Assembly (NCBI GenBank): GCA_037157565.1
Contig: JAZHRO010000063.1
Span: forward strand, 151,206,501-151,270,500
Reading direction: 5' to 3'
Length of the DNA stretch: 64,000 bases
DNA from: Thalassia testudinum
Taxonomy: Eukaryota > Streptophyta > Magnoliopsida > Alismatales > Hydrocharitaceae
The position numbers and the translations under genes are program-made. The notes under the pieces were generated by a model, which was not told the DNA's origin, searched no databases, and was given only the letters and a program-made list of their open reading frames with translations. Shown piece by piece: positions 21,001 through 31,417 of the stretch. Numbering within the stretch: the stretch's first letter is position 1; each line of letters opens with the position of its first letter.

Positions 21001-21870
21001 CCCTTTCCTCCATCCAACGGCTTCGAATTCATCCTCGTGGCCGTCGACTATGTTTCAAAATGGATCGAGGCTATTCCCGCGCGCCGTGCTGACCATGTTA
21101 TCTCCACCCGATTCGTCAAAGACCATATCTTTGCGCGTTTTGGGATCCCTCGGGCCATTATCTCGGATGGAGGAAGCCACTTTACCCATGCTTCTTTTCG
21201 GGCACTTCTGAGGAGGTACGGAGTCCACCATCGTATCGCATCCCCGTATCATCCTCAGACGAACGGCCAGGCGGAAGTGTCGAACCGGCAAATCAAGCAG
21301 ATTCTCCAGAAAACGGTTCGGCCTGACCGTAAGGATTGGTCCGACAAGCTGACTGACGCACTTTGGGCGTATCGGACCGCCTTCAAGGCCCCCCTTGGTA
21401 TGTCTCCATATAGAATCGTTTACGGGAAGCCTTGTCATTTACCTGTAGAGTTGGAGCACCGCGCTTATTGGGCGGTTCGCCAATGTAACCTCGACCCAGA
21501 CTTGTGTGAACGAGAAAGGAAACTCCAACTCCAAGAGCTGGAAGAGCTCCGTCGTGAAGCCTATGATTCTGCTCTAACCTTTAAACAACGCACTAAGGCT
21601 TTTCACGACAGCCATGTTCGGCGGAAGGAATTTGAGCCATCTCAGCAAGTTTGGCTCTATAATGCCCGACTCAAATTCTTTCCTGGGAAATTAAAGTCCA
21701 AATGGACTGGTCCTTTTCTGGTCTCAAGACCATTCCCCAATGGGGCCGTCGAAATCGAAGATCCCAAATCTGGGCGTAAATTTACGATCAACGGGCAGCG
21801 TTTGAAACCCTATCTGACTCATGAACCTGCCCCCGTTGGAGAAACCGTTGCCCTGCTGGAGGGTAACTAA
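18067..21870 (+). CDS. A pol: protease, RT, RNase H, integrase
   Basis: The frame continues from gag after the UAG and has no other stop until TAA at 21868. Protease has ALLDLGSSINLIP (about 18124) and IILGRPFLATA. RT has KWLDAGIIYPISDSPW, FFCFLDGFSGYNQV and FMDDFS, with the two catalytic Asp codons at 19711-19716. RNase H has [25 protein letters not shown] and VFTDHAAIRHL. The integrase zinc region runs from [13 protein letters not shown] to CTRCQ. The core Asp codons are at 20989 and 21166 and the Glu codon at 21274; the last two are separated by exactly 35 residues (DD35E). No chromodomain follows. All catalytic residues are present. Its roles would be particle maturation, cDNA synthesis and integration. 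Protein could only come by stop read-through or from another copy. Confidence 0.96.
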   Translation, partial: KDPGTPLISCSIQGCSFNRALLDLGSSINLIPTIMLKKFSLGNLKPTPVTLQLADRSVKIPKGVVEDVVVRVNSLCFPVDFLVLDMEVPSSLSDCPIILGRPFLATARAHIDCESGCIEIAVGSEKLKLNIFKAAKNFDCDCIEDDTSDEDMAVSACIGLIGTYSDCCGLPINTDNCLTNAYCDVPQSLPCPIPSPGQTSDEVFSASHTSWSESYPGYSLSVHTHEDRIALSSPPNQADLQIHTGTLSPYTSHWGYSFLDPSIQEAPLLGQSEGQFLPPNLFSYPSGTLSSQEMPDPSPSTPELKVLPNTLKYVFLGPNETLPVIISSKLTMEQECKLTKVLLEHKAAIGWSLSDLSGISPSYCTHRIYTEEEARPSREMQRRLNPNMREVVKNEIIKWLDAGIIYPISDSPWVSPIHVVPKKAGLTIRVNDRGESIPTRTPTSWRVCVDYRKLNAATKKDHFPLPFIDQILERLAGNKFFCFLDGFSGYNQVAIDPRDQEKTTFTCPFGTFTFRRMPFGLCNAPATFQRCMLAIFHDMVGDFLEVFMDDFSVFGPSFDECLANLTRILRRCIDVNLVLSWEKSHFMVHEGIVLGHIISDRGIEVDRAKLDIIADLPVPGSVKQIRSFLGHVGFYRRFIKDFSKISRPLTHLLSTDVPFDMGPDCIQAFTQLRNAVTKAPVLQPPDWSLNFELMCDASDLAVGAILGQRRDRHPFVVYYASKTLDEAQRNYTTTEKELLAVVFGLEKFRSYLLGSHVIVFTDHAAIRHLMHKKDAKPRLIRWILLLQEFDIEIRDKVGAQNVVADHLSRLDPDHIGLTLPINEVFPDEHLLAINVASGPWYADIANYLASGSLPRGWPKNQRERLMAEAKYYFWDNPLLFRIGADQIIRRCIPDSEFPSVLSFCHDQACGGHFSGRKTAAKVLQCGFFWPSLHQDAHTYAKHCTRCQSLGSMPRRDMMPLQLILAAEIFDIWGIDFMGPFPPSNGFEFILVAVDYVSKWIEAIPARRADHVISTRFVKDHIFARFGIPRAIISDGGSHFTHASFRALLRRYGVHHRIASPYHPQTNGQAEVSNRQIKQILQKTVRPDRKDWSDKLTDALWAYRTAFKAPLGMSPYRIVYGKPCHLPVELEHRAYWAVRQCNLDPDLCERERKLQLQELEELRREAYDSALTFKQRTKAFHDSHVRRKEFEPSQQVWLYNARLKFFPGKLKSKWTGPFLVSRPFPNGAVEIEDPKSGRKFTINGQRLKPYLTHEPAPVGETVALLEGN

Positions 21871-21918
21871 TTCTTTGCCTCATTCTGAGTCCAGCTGGGG
21901 ACATTAAATTCAGCGCTT

Positions 21919-21936
21919 GTTGGGAGGCACCCTAAC
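21919..21936 (+). other. Post-pol hairpin of A
   Basis: GTTGGGAGGCACCCTAAC can fold into a 6-bp stem (one G-U pair) with an AGGCAC loop. Stem bases differ from B, C and E in a compensated way. Confidence 0.55.
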
Positions 21937-22118
21937 AGCACTCACCATCCACCATCACTTTTCACACCTCTATCGCAATCACTTCACTTTTCTCTTCACC
22001 ACCCACCATCCACCCACCCTTCCACCCTGATCTATACCCTGAACCTCAGCTCTTGTTACCCGATCTTCCATCCTTCCTCTGCCTTTCCCTGCATGCATAT
22101 GAGGACATAGCATTGTTT

Positions 22119-22133
22119 GGCATGGGGGGGTGG
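22119..22133 (+). other. Upstream polypurine tract of A
   Basis: GGCATGGGGGGGTGG follows ATGAGGACATAGCATTG and lies about 1.12 kb before the 3' LTR. Confidence 0.6.
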
Positions 22134-22196
22134 ATAGGCATCCATAGGATCCGGGTATGTTATGGTATTATACAGTTCCCACCTATTTATAAATAT

Positions 22197-22245
<49 letters not shown>

Positions 22246-22702
22246 TATAATAAATGGTGTTTAATAATGATCTTGAAGCTGAAACAAAAAGGCAATAAGT
22301 GTTTATGGATATTCAACCTCTGTTTTGAAGACTTTCCAGGCCACAAAAGCTTGATTCGCTCAGGCTCGGCTTAATTCACTTAAAGCATTGACAAAATAGA
22401 TCAAGATCTCTCCTAACTAAGGATGTATTCTTGTACCTGAGACACCAGTACAGGATCCGTTGGTTTGCTTTTTCTTGAGAGCTTAAGTAAACTTGGTTCA
22501 CACTACACATATCAGGAAAGACCAGGTGAACATAAGATCCAACCCTAGTGTTCATTAGGGAAGGTGGAGTCCTTACCTGTGTGCGCAGGTAGACTTTTTA
22601 TCCCAGGCTTTAGTCTTGTGTTTAGGAGCGACTCTTTCCACCAAAAAGAAACTCTCCCACCAAAAAAAAAAAAAAAGATGTGTGTTTCAAAATGTGTTGT
22701 AA

Positions 22703-22769
22703 GAGATATACTGACACGTGTTTCAAAAAAAAAAAAAAAAAAGATGTTTTAAAAGAGTCAGTATATCTC
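22703..22769. repeat. Inverted repeat enclosing an A tract
   Basis: GAGATATACTGAC (22703-22715) and GTCAGTATATCTC (22757-22769) are perfect 13-bp complements around a 41-bp A-rich loop. Confidence 0.85.
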
Positions 22770-23235
22770 ATAAATGTCTATATACTTTGTTTTTCGGTGA
22801 GTCAAAAAAAAAAAAAAAAAAAAAAAATCAGAAAATGGGAGTTGAGTTTTCCGTCATCATCTTAAGGGTCAATTCGAAGACATGAGCTGAAACTGGGACC
22901 AACCTGTACTTAAAAATTCGTGAAACCCTGGGATTGAGTCTTAATGTTCATCTGGTCAGTCTTGATCCTTCACTATGCACAAACCATAATTTCTTGAGCT
23001 CTCGAGTACGGCAAAAACCTCCTGGGTCCTGGAAATCGTACTTAAGGTTTAAATATCAAGAGTCCTGGTTAGTTGAGAGATGATCTATGTCATGTGAGAC
23101 TTAAAGTACTGGTAGTCTTCTTTACAATTGGTTCTCACAATATTCGATAATAAACACACCTATATCACCTCAGAAGAAAATTTTCAGCTTAAGATCATTT
23201 CTAAATACGGTTTTGCTAGGGACTAGCAAAAGATA

Positions 23236-23249
23236 GGCATGGGGGTATA
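23236..23249 (+). other. Terminal polypurine tract of A
   Basis: GGCATGGGGGTATA lies directly before the 3' LTR. The GGCATGGGGGTA core is shared with B and C. Confidence 0.82.
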
Positions 23250-24600
23250 TGTTTGCACCTCAAAACACGCCTATAAGAACGCCTTCTTATGCTATTTTCT
23301 AACATTAACTATGTATATTATAATCCTGTAGTTGCATTTGTAAAAACGCTTGCATGCATGCATTTAATTGAGAGGAGAAGAGAATGGAATAAATGGCTTG
23401 CATTTTTACATTTTTCTTCAAGTGTCGCTTTGCAAAAGTCCCCTCTCCATATTTTATTTTCATCTTTCTTTCTTCTTCCCACGGCTTTTCTCTCCTTCCC
23501 GCGGCTGCGTCCTTCCCGCGGCTGCACTCTTCCCGCAGCTGCATGCAGCAGCCACGCAGCACCTCTTCCCGTCACGTCTCCCTGCCAACGCCGCTCCCTA
23601 CAGCTGCAACTCGCACGCCCTCTCCCTGCTGCAGCCAACACGCCCCTCTCCCCTCCTCTATAAGTAGCTGCAGCTTCATCCTCGCGGAGGCGGTTGCAGC
23701 TACTGAAAAAAAAACCCGCAGCCACCTTCCTCGCCCGTTCTCCCCTCCCATACGCCGGCCCTCCGTCGAGGAGGCACCCAACGAGCAGGAGAACCCACTG
23801 TGGTGCTCACCACCACAGTGGGAACACCACCGCCCAGCTCTTCAACGAGCAGGTGGGCGTGGTGTTTTCTTTTCTCTTCGTTTTCATCTCCACGCCATTG
23901 CTGCCGCTTCAAGCTCCGAAGCTTGAAGCAGCAGCAGCAGCAGCTAAACCGCGGCGACAGCAGCAGCAGCAGCACCCCCCGCCTCCTCCGCGACCTTCCC
24001 CGCAGGCGCGCAACCCTCCGCGCGCGTCTGCAGGCCCGTTCTCCGCCTCCGTCTCCGTTCTGTCCGCCTCGCAGTTGCACCCGTAGCCCGCCGCCGCGCG
24101 CACTGCAGCGGTCGGCTACGGCCTCACGCCGACCCCTGCCCCCCTCCGCGACCCTCCGCGACCACCTGCAGACCTCCTCCACGCTCGCTCCTCCGCGCCA
24201 TCGCCCGCTCGTCGACTTCGCGCAGGCCTGCAGAACCCTGCGCGAAGGCGCGCCCGCACCCGCAGTCTTCAGACGTCCGCCTCCGCCTTCAGACGACGCG
24301 GCGTCAGACGTCCGCCGCCGCGAGCAGACGTCTTAACTCGCTGCCATCGTCCGCGCTCGCGATCTCTCCCGCCCGCTCTTTCTCTCTCCGGCGCTCTCTA
24401 TCTCTCTCTCTCTGCTGATCTCTCTCTCCCGCTCTCTCTCTCTCACGTATTCTCTTTTTTCACTCACTCACAGACACACGCTACACCAACACACACACAT
24501 CTTCACCGACACACACACACACACCCACACACACACTTACACTATACGTATAGTTATATATAGTAACATATATATATTTATATACATCTATATATAATAT

Positions 24601-24633
<33 letters not shown>

Positions 24634-24695
24634 CACTTATATACATAGTAATATCTATAGTTATGTATACATACATATATATATAATATATATAC

Positions 24696-24726
<31 letters not shown>

Positions 24727-24759
24727 CTACTTATATATATCTATATACTTATACATATA

Positions 24760-24802
<43 letters not shown>

Positions 24803-25940
24803 TTATATACATAGTATATCTATATATTTATGTATACACACACATATATATAATATATCTATATATATATAAATATACACGTATATATATATATCTATAT
24901 ACTTATACATATACTTATATATATATACATATATACTCATATACATATATATATATATACATATCTATATACTTATATATATACACACATATATATATAT
25001 CTAGATACATATATACTTATATACATATATATATATATACATCTATATAGTATTATATATATATACTTATATACATATATACATAGCTATATACATATAT
25101 ACATACATATATATATATACATATACACCTATATATATATATATATATAATACATATATATCTATATATATCTATACATATATACTTATACATTTATATA
25201 CATATAGATATATTTACTCATATACATACATATGTACATATATTTTCACGTTATTTACTATACGCTGTATCACGGGGATATCTGCACCAGTTGCTGATAT
25301 TCCCTGATACACGCGTACAAAAAAAGCGTGGTCCCATACACTATCCATCCTCCATCCACACTCCACGCCGCACATAGTCGTGTTGGTTGCGTCTCTCTAG
25401 ACGTCAACTGACTCGACATAGTGCTACACTCCATCGTCACCTCCACCCCCACCCCTTTATATATATACTACATATAAATATATATCTATAGCTACTATAT
25501 TTACTTTCTATCTGTTAGCTTCCTTCTTAGTAAAAAGATAAAAAAAAAGGTATAAAAGTGAAAAGATAATCTTTGATTTGCAGGTACCCCGTCTTGCGAG
25601 TAGCAAGGCGCGTTTTGGAACTCTGTTTTGGCTAAAAGCCAAGGACACAATTTTGAGGGTGTGCCTCAAGAACAAGGATTACCAGAAAAAAACCTAAATA
25701 AGAAAAATACCAAAAACACAATAAACGAATGGAAGAGACGCGTTTTAAGGAAAACGTAGAAACTCGACTTTAACCCCACTTCCCTGAGTTTGACCCTGGG
25801 CCTAAAAGTGACAAGATAAAATCAATTAGGCCAGGTTAAAAATTTTGTAAAGAGATGGTTAGGTCTGAATTAGGTTAACCACTATACATATTTCAACGAT
25901 AAAAACATCATATTAACAACCTATCCAGGCCGACCCATCA
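23250..25940 (+). repeat. A 3' LTR (2691 bp)
   Basis: It is nearly identical to 11714-14420. The 16-bp length difference lies mostly in the TA tract (24546-25250). Most substitutions noted are C/T or G/A. It ends GACCCATCA and is followed by the CCAGG duplication. Confidence 0.96.
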
Positions 25941-25945
25941 CCAGG
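25941..25945. other. Target-site duplication of A (right copy)
   Basis: CCAGG matches 11709-11713. Confidence 0.95.
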
Positions 25946-27880
25946 TCCTCCTCAGGAGCCACGGGTTTGGTGGTCTTCCTTCCCTTGGTCAAGGCCTCGG
26001 GAAACGGGATCTTGGTTGGTTCTTCTAGGATAGGTCCAGGTTGTGGATCTGGGATAGAGGTGGGGACGTCCTGGATTACTGTCCTAGGCTTGGGATCACT
26101 ACCAGACTTGGAGTGGTTCGGATGAGGTGGGTCTTGGGTTTCCTTACCACTACGGGTTGTTACGGAATTAAGTCTTGCCTGGTTTTGGTTAGGATTGGGT
26201 AAGATAGCTTGCTACTGGTAACCTGCAAAGGAAGTGGAGGCCTCTATCCCGTCGGGTGAAGGAATAGAGGGGGCCTGATAAATCATTTGGGCATGGCCCG
26301 GGTTTGGGTTCATAACGTGCCGCTGGGTTGGCACGTTATTAGGATTAGGCAGAGGTTGGGAAGGAAGAGTACCTGGCTGGCGAGAGTTTGCCAAATGGGT
26401 CAATTGGTTTCGGACCTCTGTGAGTTCGTCCTTATGTTGTTTTTGGATAGCCGCATTCGTTCTTTGAATGTCAGCCAGGGTCTGAAGGATAAGGGACATT
26501 TGATCTTGATTCGGCCCAGTAGGGTTGGGCCGAGGCTGAGGCGGCTGGTAAGGATAAGGAGGTTGTGGGCGGGGTTGGAAGGATGGTCTTTGGGTTTGGG
26601 AATTTCCCGCCCACTGAAAGTTAGGATGGTTTCGCCATCCAGGATTATAGGTGTTGGAGAACGGGTCGTTCTGGATGGCGTTGAGGTCCTCGCAGGTCTG
26701 AGGAACCTCCAGAGGGTTAGAGAAAGAGGAAATGGAATTCCCCTGGCAGGTGTAGAAGGAATCGGAAGGACCTTCGGGCAAAGATTCAGACGATGGGTCC
26801 ATCCTAGGAGAAGATCGATGGAGAATGTTTTGCACAGTTTCCCTTGTGGAAGGAGGCTGTACGAAAGGGTTATGCGTAGAGGTGGCTCGCTGCAGATGCT
26901 GAGTCAGCTCATCCACCTTCTTTTCGATAATCGAGACCTTGTCCAATCGACTGGCCATTAATTCCAGGTCGACTGATGCGGACAGGCCCTGCGTCTCATG
27001 TGCTCCCCTAAGATTCGTCGATGCGCGGGTATTCGTCCTGTCGAATAATCCCATGGAGTCATTATTGATGGAGTTCTCGCACATGTTTTCGAGAATCTCC
27101 CACACGGTGTCTTCATGTTGACCCATGATATTTCCTCCGTAGGTTGCATTGACGAAAAGAAGGATGTCCTCACGGAGTCCTTGGTAAAAAGATTGGACCT
27201 GTTCTCATTTAGGAACTTCGTGATGGGGGCACTTTCTCATGAGATCCTGAAAACGATCCCATGCCTCATGGAGAGGTTCCCCTGTTTGCTGAGTGAAGTG
27301 TGTAATCTGATGGCGCAAGGCGTTGGTCCGACCAACGGCGCCAAAGTGATGATCGGCCGAGTCTGAGTTTGATACCAATGAGCGGCCTTGTCCATAAGAG
27401 AAAAGGAGAACATCTTCATGAGAAGAATATCCCGATTTTGTGCGTCTGACCCAAAAGTTTGGGCCAGATGCTTCAGCTGTTTGATGTGCTGGAAGGGATC
27501 TTCAGAATTAAGCCCATGGAATTTAGGTATAGCATGAATCATATTGGGCTTTAATTCAGAATCAGGTCCTCCAGTCGGGATTCTGACTCAAGGCTCAATG
27601 GCCTCCGCAGCAGGATTATAATGGTCCCGCATCATGGGACGCTGCGGTGGGTGCACAAAGTTTTGGAAGAGGTCGTTGAGTCGCTGGAGCTAGTGCTCCA
27701 GATTGTTTTCTTCCTCAACTGGCTGAGCCATGATAGAAGAAGAGTTTGATTTGGAATTGGAAGAGAGAATGATGGGGTTAGGTTGCTGCTCAAACACGGG
27801 AGTCAAGGCTGGGCCTTGACGAGAGTGAAATTTTAAAGGAGATCTTAAGGGTGGTCTTAAGGATCTCCTACCGTTCATGC
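25946..27880 (-). pseudogene. B gag, N-terminal and central part, broken
   Basis: The minus strand starts MNGRRSLRPPLRSP at 27878, against MFGRRSLRPP in C. It continues through the SEDPFQHIKQLKHLAQ and SLMDKAAHWYQ part of the Retrotrans_gag region and NDPFSNTYNPGWRNHPNFQW (about 26610-26670). The frame is broken by TAG stops (for example 26212) and by a patch at 27333-27360. In that patch 48 bp of gag is replaced by 14 bp that recreate the primer-site/LTR junction, shifting the frame. The left edge is the A insertion. No zinc knuckle is seen. Confidence 0.93.
27333..27360. repeat. 28-bp copy of the primer-site/LTR junction inside gag of B
   Basis: It matches 28793-28820 at 27 of 28 positions. 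The gag copy has the canonical GGCGCCA, while the real B primer site now has GGTGCCA. Confidence 0.92.
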
Positions 27881-28785
27881 ACTATTGGAGTGGAAGAGGT
27901 TAGAAGGTGCTGGACCCAATCGAGACACCCAAAAATGTGTTGGGTGACTATAGAGGTGCGAGGCAGATGGACCCCTTGATCAGAAAGATCGTCCACCTGA
28001 GAATTACCTGGGCAGCCAGAGAGGGTGAGTCCTGCAAAGACCCCTACACGGTAGAGCGTCCCCACGGGTTACAGGGTTTCCCCCACCCGACCTCTCTTGT
28101 CACTGCGGTTCCAGGTAGACCAGAATGGGGATCTTGACCTCTTAAGTCTACCACTTTTAATTCAAGAGCAAGGTGCTTAGGTTTCACTTGAACTTCTTAG
28201 GTGTTTTGAGTACAACGAGTGACCTAAGTTGAAGGTTAGTTGACCCAAATGGTCAACTTTACCTGCTAGTTTTGCTTATTAGGTCTTGTCTTTTAGGGTT
28301 CAAGTGTTTAAAGAGCCAATCTTATTTTAGGGTTTCTTTGGATAGGTATTTTCAGATAATGGCTTGGGCACACTTCTTTTAGGGTTTCTCAGTTCTTGCT
28401 TAAAAGTGTGTGTCTAAATCCCTAATGTTGAATCTTATGTTGGCTCTACTTGGTCCAGTTAGTTCTTTGGTGGGTAATTAGGGCTCAAGCAAGAATGTGT
28501 TAGCCCCTAAATACCCTTAATAGTGTGCAGGAATAATGGGTTGAAAACATGTAACTTCTTATGGTTTACTAAGTATAGAAGACAGGTTAGCCCTATATTG
28601 CTTGTTCTTTTCTTTTCTTCCTCTTTAGAGTTTAGGGGTTAATAGCGAGAGGAAAAAAATTACCTGTCCTCCGAGTGGTTGTCGTGCGGTTGCTTGTCTT
28701 CTTGATTTCCTATAGCTGCACAAAAGAGAGGAGATTATTAGAATTAATAAGAAACAGAAATGTCTACCTCTAGAATAGCCGTTGC
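27881..28785 (-). other. B: leader between primer site and gag
   Basis: This has no ORF of interest. It contains a block (28035-28117) identical to C at 59424-59506 and continues as AT-rich sequence of lower similarity. Confidence 0.75.
28035..28117 (-). promoter_or_regulatory. Ultraconserved leader block (B copy)
   Basis: All 83 nt are identical to C at 59424-59506, while the neighbouring leader is only about 75-80 percent alike by eye. It is a candidate packaging, dimerisation or translation signal; the role is inferred. Confidence 0.5.
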
Positions 28786-28803
28786 TCCCCGGCAACGGTG
28801 CCA
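28786..28803 (-). other. Primer-binding site of B (tRNA-Asp)
   Basis: The minus strand reads TGGCACCGTTGCCGGGGA, one mismatch to tRNA-Asp, and is 3 nt from the LTR. Confidence 0.88.
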
Positions 28804-28806
28804 AAG

Positions 28807-31412
28807 TGATGATCGGCCGATAACTAGGTTTTGTTATAAAAATAACGTTGTAGTACAACTAGTCATTTCCATCATTACAGATATATTTTTTTTTACTCGG
28901 AAAATAAAAGAGTTCCCGAGGTCGAACTCAGGGAGCAAGTCGTATTCTAGAAGTACAAAAGTTCTTATTACAAAAATAAAGAGAGAGAGAGATAGAGATG
29001 AAAGATTTGGTGGCTTCTTCTTCTTCTCTTCTTTCTCTTCAGAGTTTCTTCTTCTCTTTCTGTTCTTCTTTTCTTCTTCGTTGCAGTCATACTCATCTTT
29101 TCTTTTTATCTTATTCTTCTGATTTTTGCTTCTCCACTTGGCCTTCAGGACGTCGTCTGATTTTCCAATCAGACGACTTAAACCGCTGCTGCTACAGTGT
29201 CTCCCTTAGCTTCCGGCTTCTTCTTCGTGTTCTCTTCTTCTTCTTCCGCAGTCCTTCTTCTTCTTCTTCACCTGTGCCTACACACTTCAAGGTTTTCGTC
29301 AGAGGGAAAAACCTACTCTACCCTCCCCCGCGTCTCTCTCTCTGAATTCGCTCTTAGGAAAGCTCTCCCAGAGCAACTGGGTAATCGGGTACGCGGGTTA
29401 CGCCCGAGTCCAAGCCCACCGACGTGCGGTGGTGGGCGAGGAGTGTAGGTCGGGCTTAGTCGGGTCGGGCCAGGTCCGCGGGGCGTGAGCCCGGACGAGG
29501 CCGGGTAGTTGGGTGGGTGAAGGGGACCTCACCCCGCGAACTGAGGCGAAGAGCTTAAGGCACTTTTTGCCTTTAAGTGCCCGCGCGCCTCTGCGAGTTT
29601 CCGAGGTGGGACTAAATGTCCCACCCCAATTTGGGCGCCCGCGCGGAGGAAGCAGCGGGCAGTCGAGGCTCCACGCGACGGCTTCGCCCCAGCTGCAGCC
29701 TGGGACTCTTCGCGAGGATACCCCGCGCAGCCTGGGAGCCTGGTCTGGGCGTGGCGCGCCTGGAGCAGCAGGTCGAAGGAGCTTCGCTGCTCAGCAATGG
29801 CGATGGCGGGCGCAACACCTGTCCACAACAGCACGGCCTCTCGGCCTAATCAGATATGCGGAGGACCTTCGCCGTGACACGGCGAAGGTGGTCAGGGGGT
29901 CTGCAGGTGGCGGGGCAGAGCCTAAGGGCCGCCCTAGGTCAAACTGCAGGTGGCGAGATGGGTTTGGTGGGTGGGTGTGCAGAGGGCGATTGGTGGGAAG
30001 TGGAAGGGCGGAGGTTGATCAGGGTGAGGAGGCGGAGGTTCTGCGGGGGTCGGCGAGTCGTGTGGAGTGGCGGAATGATGGGAGCGACTCGCCGGAGGTT
30101 GGCCGGAGATGGGGAAGGTGAGAGTGTTTGGGCGAGGTCGAGGGCGACAGTAAAGATTTACAGTGAGGAAAAGAAAGAGGGGAGGAAGAGGAGAAGTTAT
30201 ACCTACTTAGCAGGACGAGGAGGGGCCAGAGCAGGCGACAGCCGTATCGACTGTCACCGGAGAAGAAACTGCCCAGAGGAAGGGGCGACGGCGAGGAGAG
30301 GGCCGGAGAAGCGCGGGCTGGGTGCGGCATGACGCGGGAAGAGCGAGGGAAGGCAACCCTGCTGCTGGTAGTGCGGCAGAGCGAGGAGGAGGAGGAGGAG
30401 AAGCCGTTGGAGCAAGGGGGCGTCTGTCGGAGTGGGAAGAGAGGAAGTGAGGGGGTATCTTCGTCAGATCCGAGCTGGGAAGAACGGCGGAGCGACATGG
30501 GTATTTATAGGGGCAGAACCAGAGAGGAGGGCGCTGGAGGACGTCGGAGGAAGGATACCCATACCGTCCGTGCGTTCGCACGGCCGGTATGGGTGGTTGC
30601 AGCCATCAGGGGGGTGTTCCTACGGTGGCTGACGACGCAGGGCACCCCCATTTGACCTGGCAGGCTCCCTCCCTTACCCTGAGCGGCGCCATGCTCCGCG
30701 CAAGGTCGCCGGAGCATGGTGCTGCTCAGGTTTTGCAGGAGAGACCTAAATGCAAAGAACGAAGGAGAGTTAGGGGCCAAAATTTGAGGGTTCATAAGTT
30801 GAGGGCCAAAAAGTAAATATATGAGGACCAAAGTGTAAAGTTGGTCAAGAAGGTTTCCTTAGGCTCAAGTTTTTATACATGACTAATTAGGACCTAAGGA
30901 TTCTGATGGTGAATTTTATTTCTAGGTTAAACCTTGTTTGACTGGTCAATTTACGTAAAAACCTAAATTAAGTTGTTAATTGGGCATGGTTCTCAATGTT
31001 GGTCAAAATGGGTTCCTAAGGCCAAATTGAAGGTTCTAAACCCTGGAGATTATTTTTCTATGAATTTTAGAGGGTTTAGTTGAATTTTTCTCTACCTGGA
31101 ACCTCGTGTATTTAAGTGGGTTTGTTTTTAGGGTTACAGGATGTCATTTAATTCTTCGGAGTTGCTGTAGCCCTTGTTGAGTTATTTCAACCCACTTTTC
31201 TTCTCATTAGGTTGTTTTGACCTATGTTTGGACCCTGAGTTACCCTGTTTTCAGATTGGATTGGTGAAATTGCATTTTTACCCCTTAGTTTATGTTTTCT
31301 TTGCGAACTCAGAATCTCTCTGAGCCAGGCCTTTCTAAGGTTATGTAGGAGCTTTTATTCTCTGTATTAGGTCAAAATGAGCTAGCTATGGCTCATGATG
31401 AGGTTCTCATCA
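28807..31412 (-). repeat. B 5' LTR (2606 bp)
   Basis: It runs from TGATGATCGGCC to CTCATCA. It has the same order of elements as 3652-6431: U5 box 28919, palindrome 29152, TATA 30502, promoter palindrome 30557. The CTT-rich part is shorter. Transcription of B would start here and run leftward. Confidence 0.93.
30502..30509 (-). promoter_or_regulatory. TATA box of the B 5' LTR
   Basis: The minus strand reads CCTATAAATACCC, with the 38-bp palindrome 48-85 bp upstream. Confidence 0.6.
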
Positions 31413-31417
31413 ACACC

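Larger units (their letters stand above)
21871..23235 (+). other. A: non-coding tail between pol and 3' LTR
   Basis: It holds the post-pol hairpin (21919), an upstream polypurine tract (22119), four long A tracts (22200-22229, about 22663-22677, 22725-22742 and 22804-22826) and a 13-bp inverted repeat. No ORF resembles an env-like protein. Confidence 0.8.
11714..25940 (+). mobile_element. Element A: young Athila-type retrotransposon, nearly intact
   Basis: This 14.2-kb element has TGTTTGCACC...GACCCATCA LTRs at 11714-14420 and 23250-25940. It has a tRNA-Asp primer site at 14430, gag and pol in one frame (15829-21870), and a polypurine tract at 23236. It is flanked by CCAGG and lies in gag of B in the opposite orientation. 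By eye the LTRs differ at about 14 positions plus TA-repeat length, roughly 0.5 percent. Only one in-frame stop (18064) interrupts the coding frame. Its proteins and LTR differ clearly from B and C, so it is a separate family of the lineage. It is the best candidate in the window for a recently active copy. Confidence 0.97.
3652..31412 (-). mobile_element. Element B: Athila-type Ty3/gypsy retrotransposon, interrupted by A
   Basis: The TG...CA LTRs at 3652-6431 (3') and 28807-31412 (5') face a tRNA-Asp primer site at 28786-28803 and a polypurine tract at 6432. Both flanks carry ACACC. With A removed, B is about 13.5 kb, which is normal for Athila. Order on the minus strand is LTR, primer site, leader, gag, protease, RT, RNase H, integrase, non-coding tail, LTR. 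The LTRs differ by many substitutions and indels (2780 versus 2606 bp), so B is older than A and C. Stops, a 1-nt deletion near 9047 and a rewritten gag patch at 27333 make it non-autonomous. Confidence 0.95.

Noticed and set aside
22056..22374. Small ORFs reading through A tracts in the tail of A (env-like candidates)
   Set aside because: Lysine/isoleucine runs from poly-A and TA repeats; no signal peptide, transmembrane pattern or similarity to an env-like protein.
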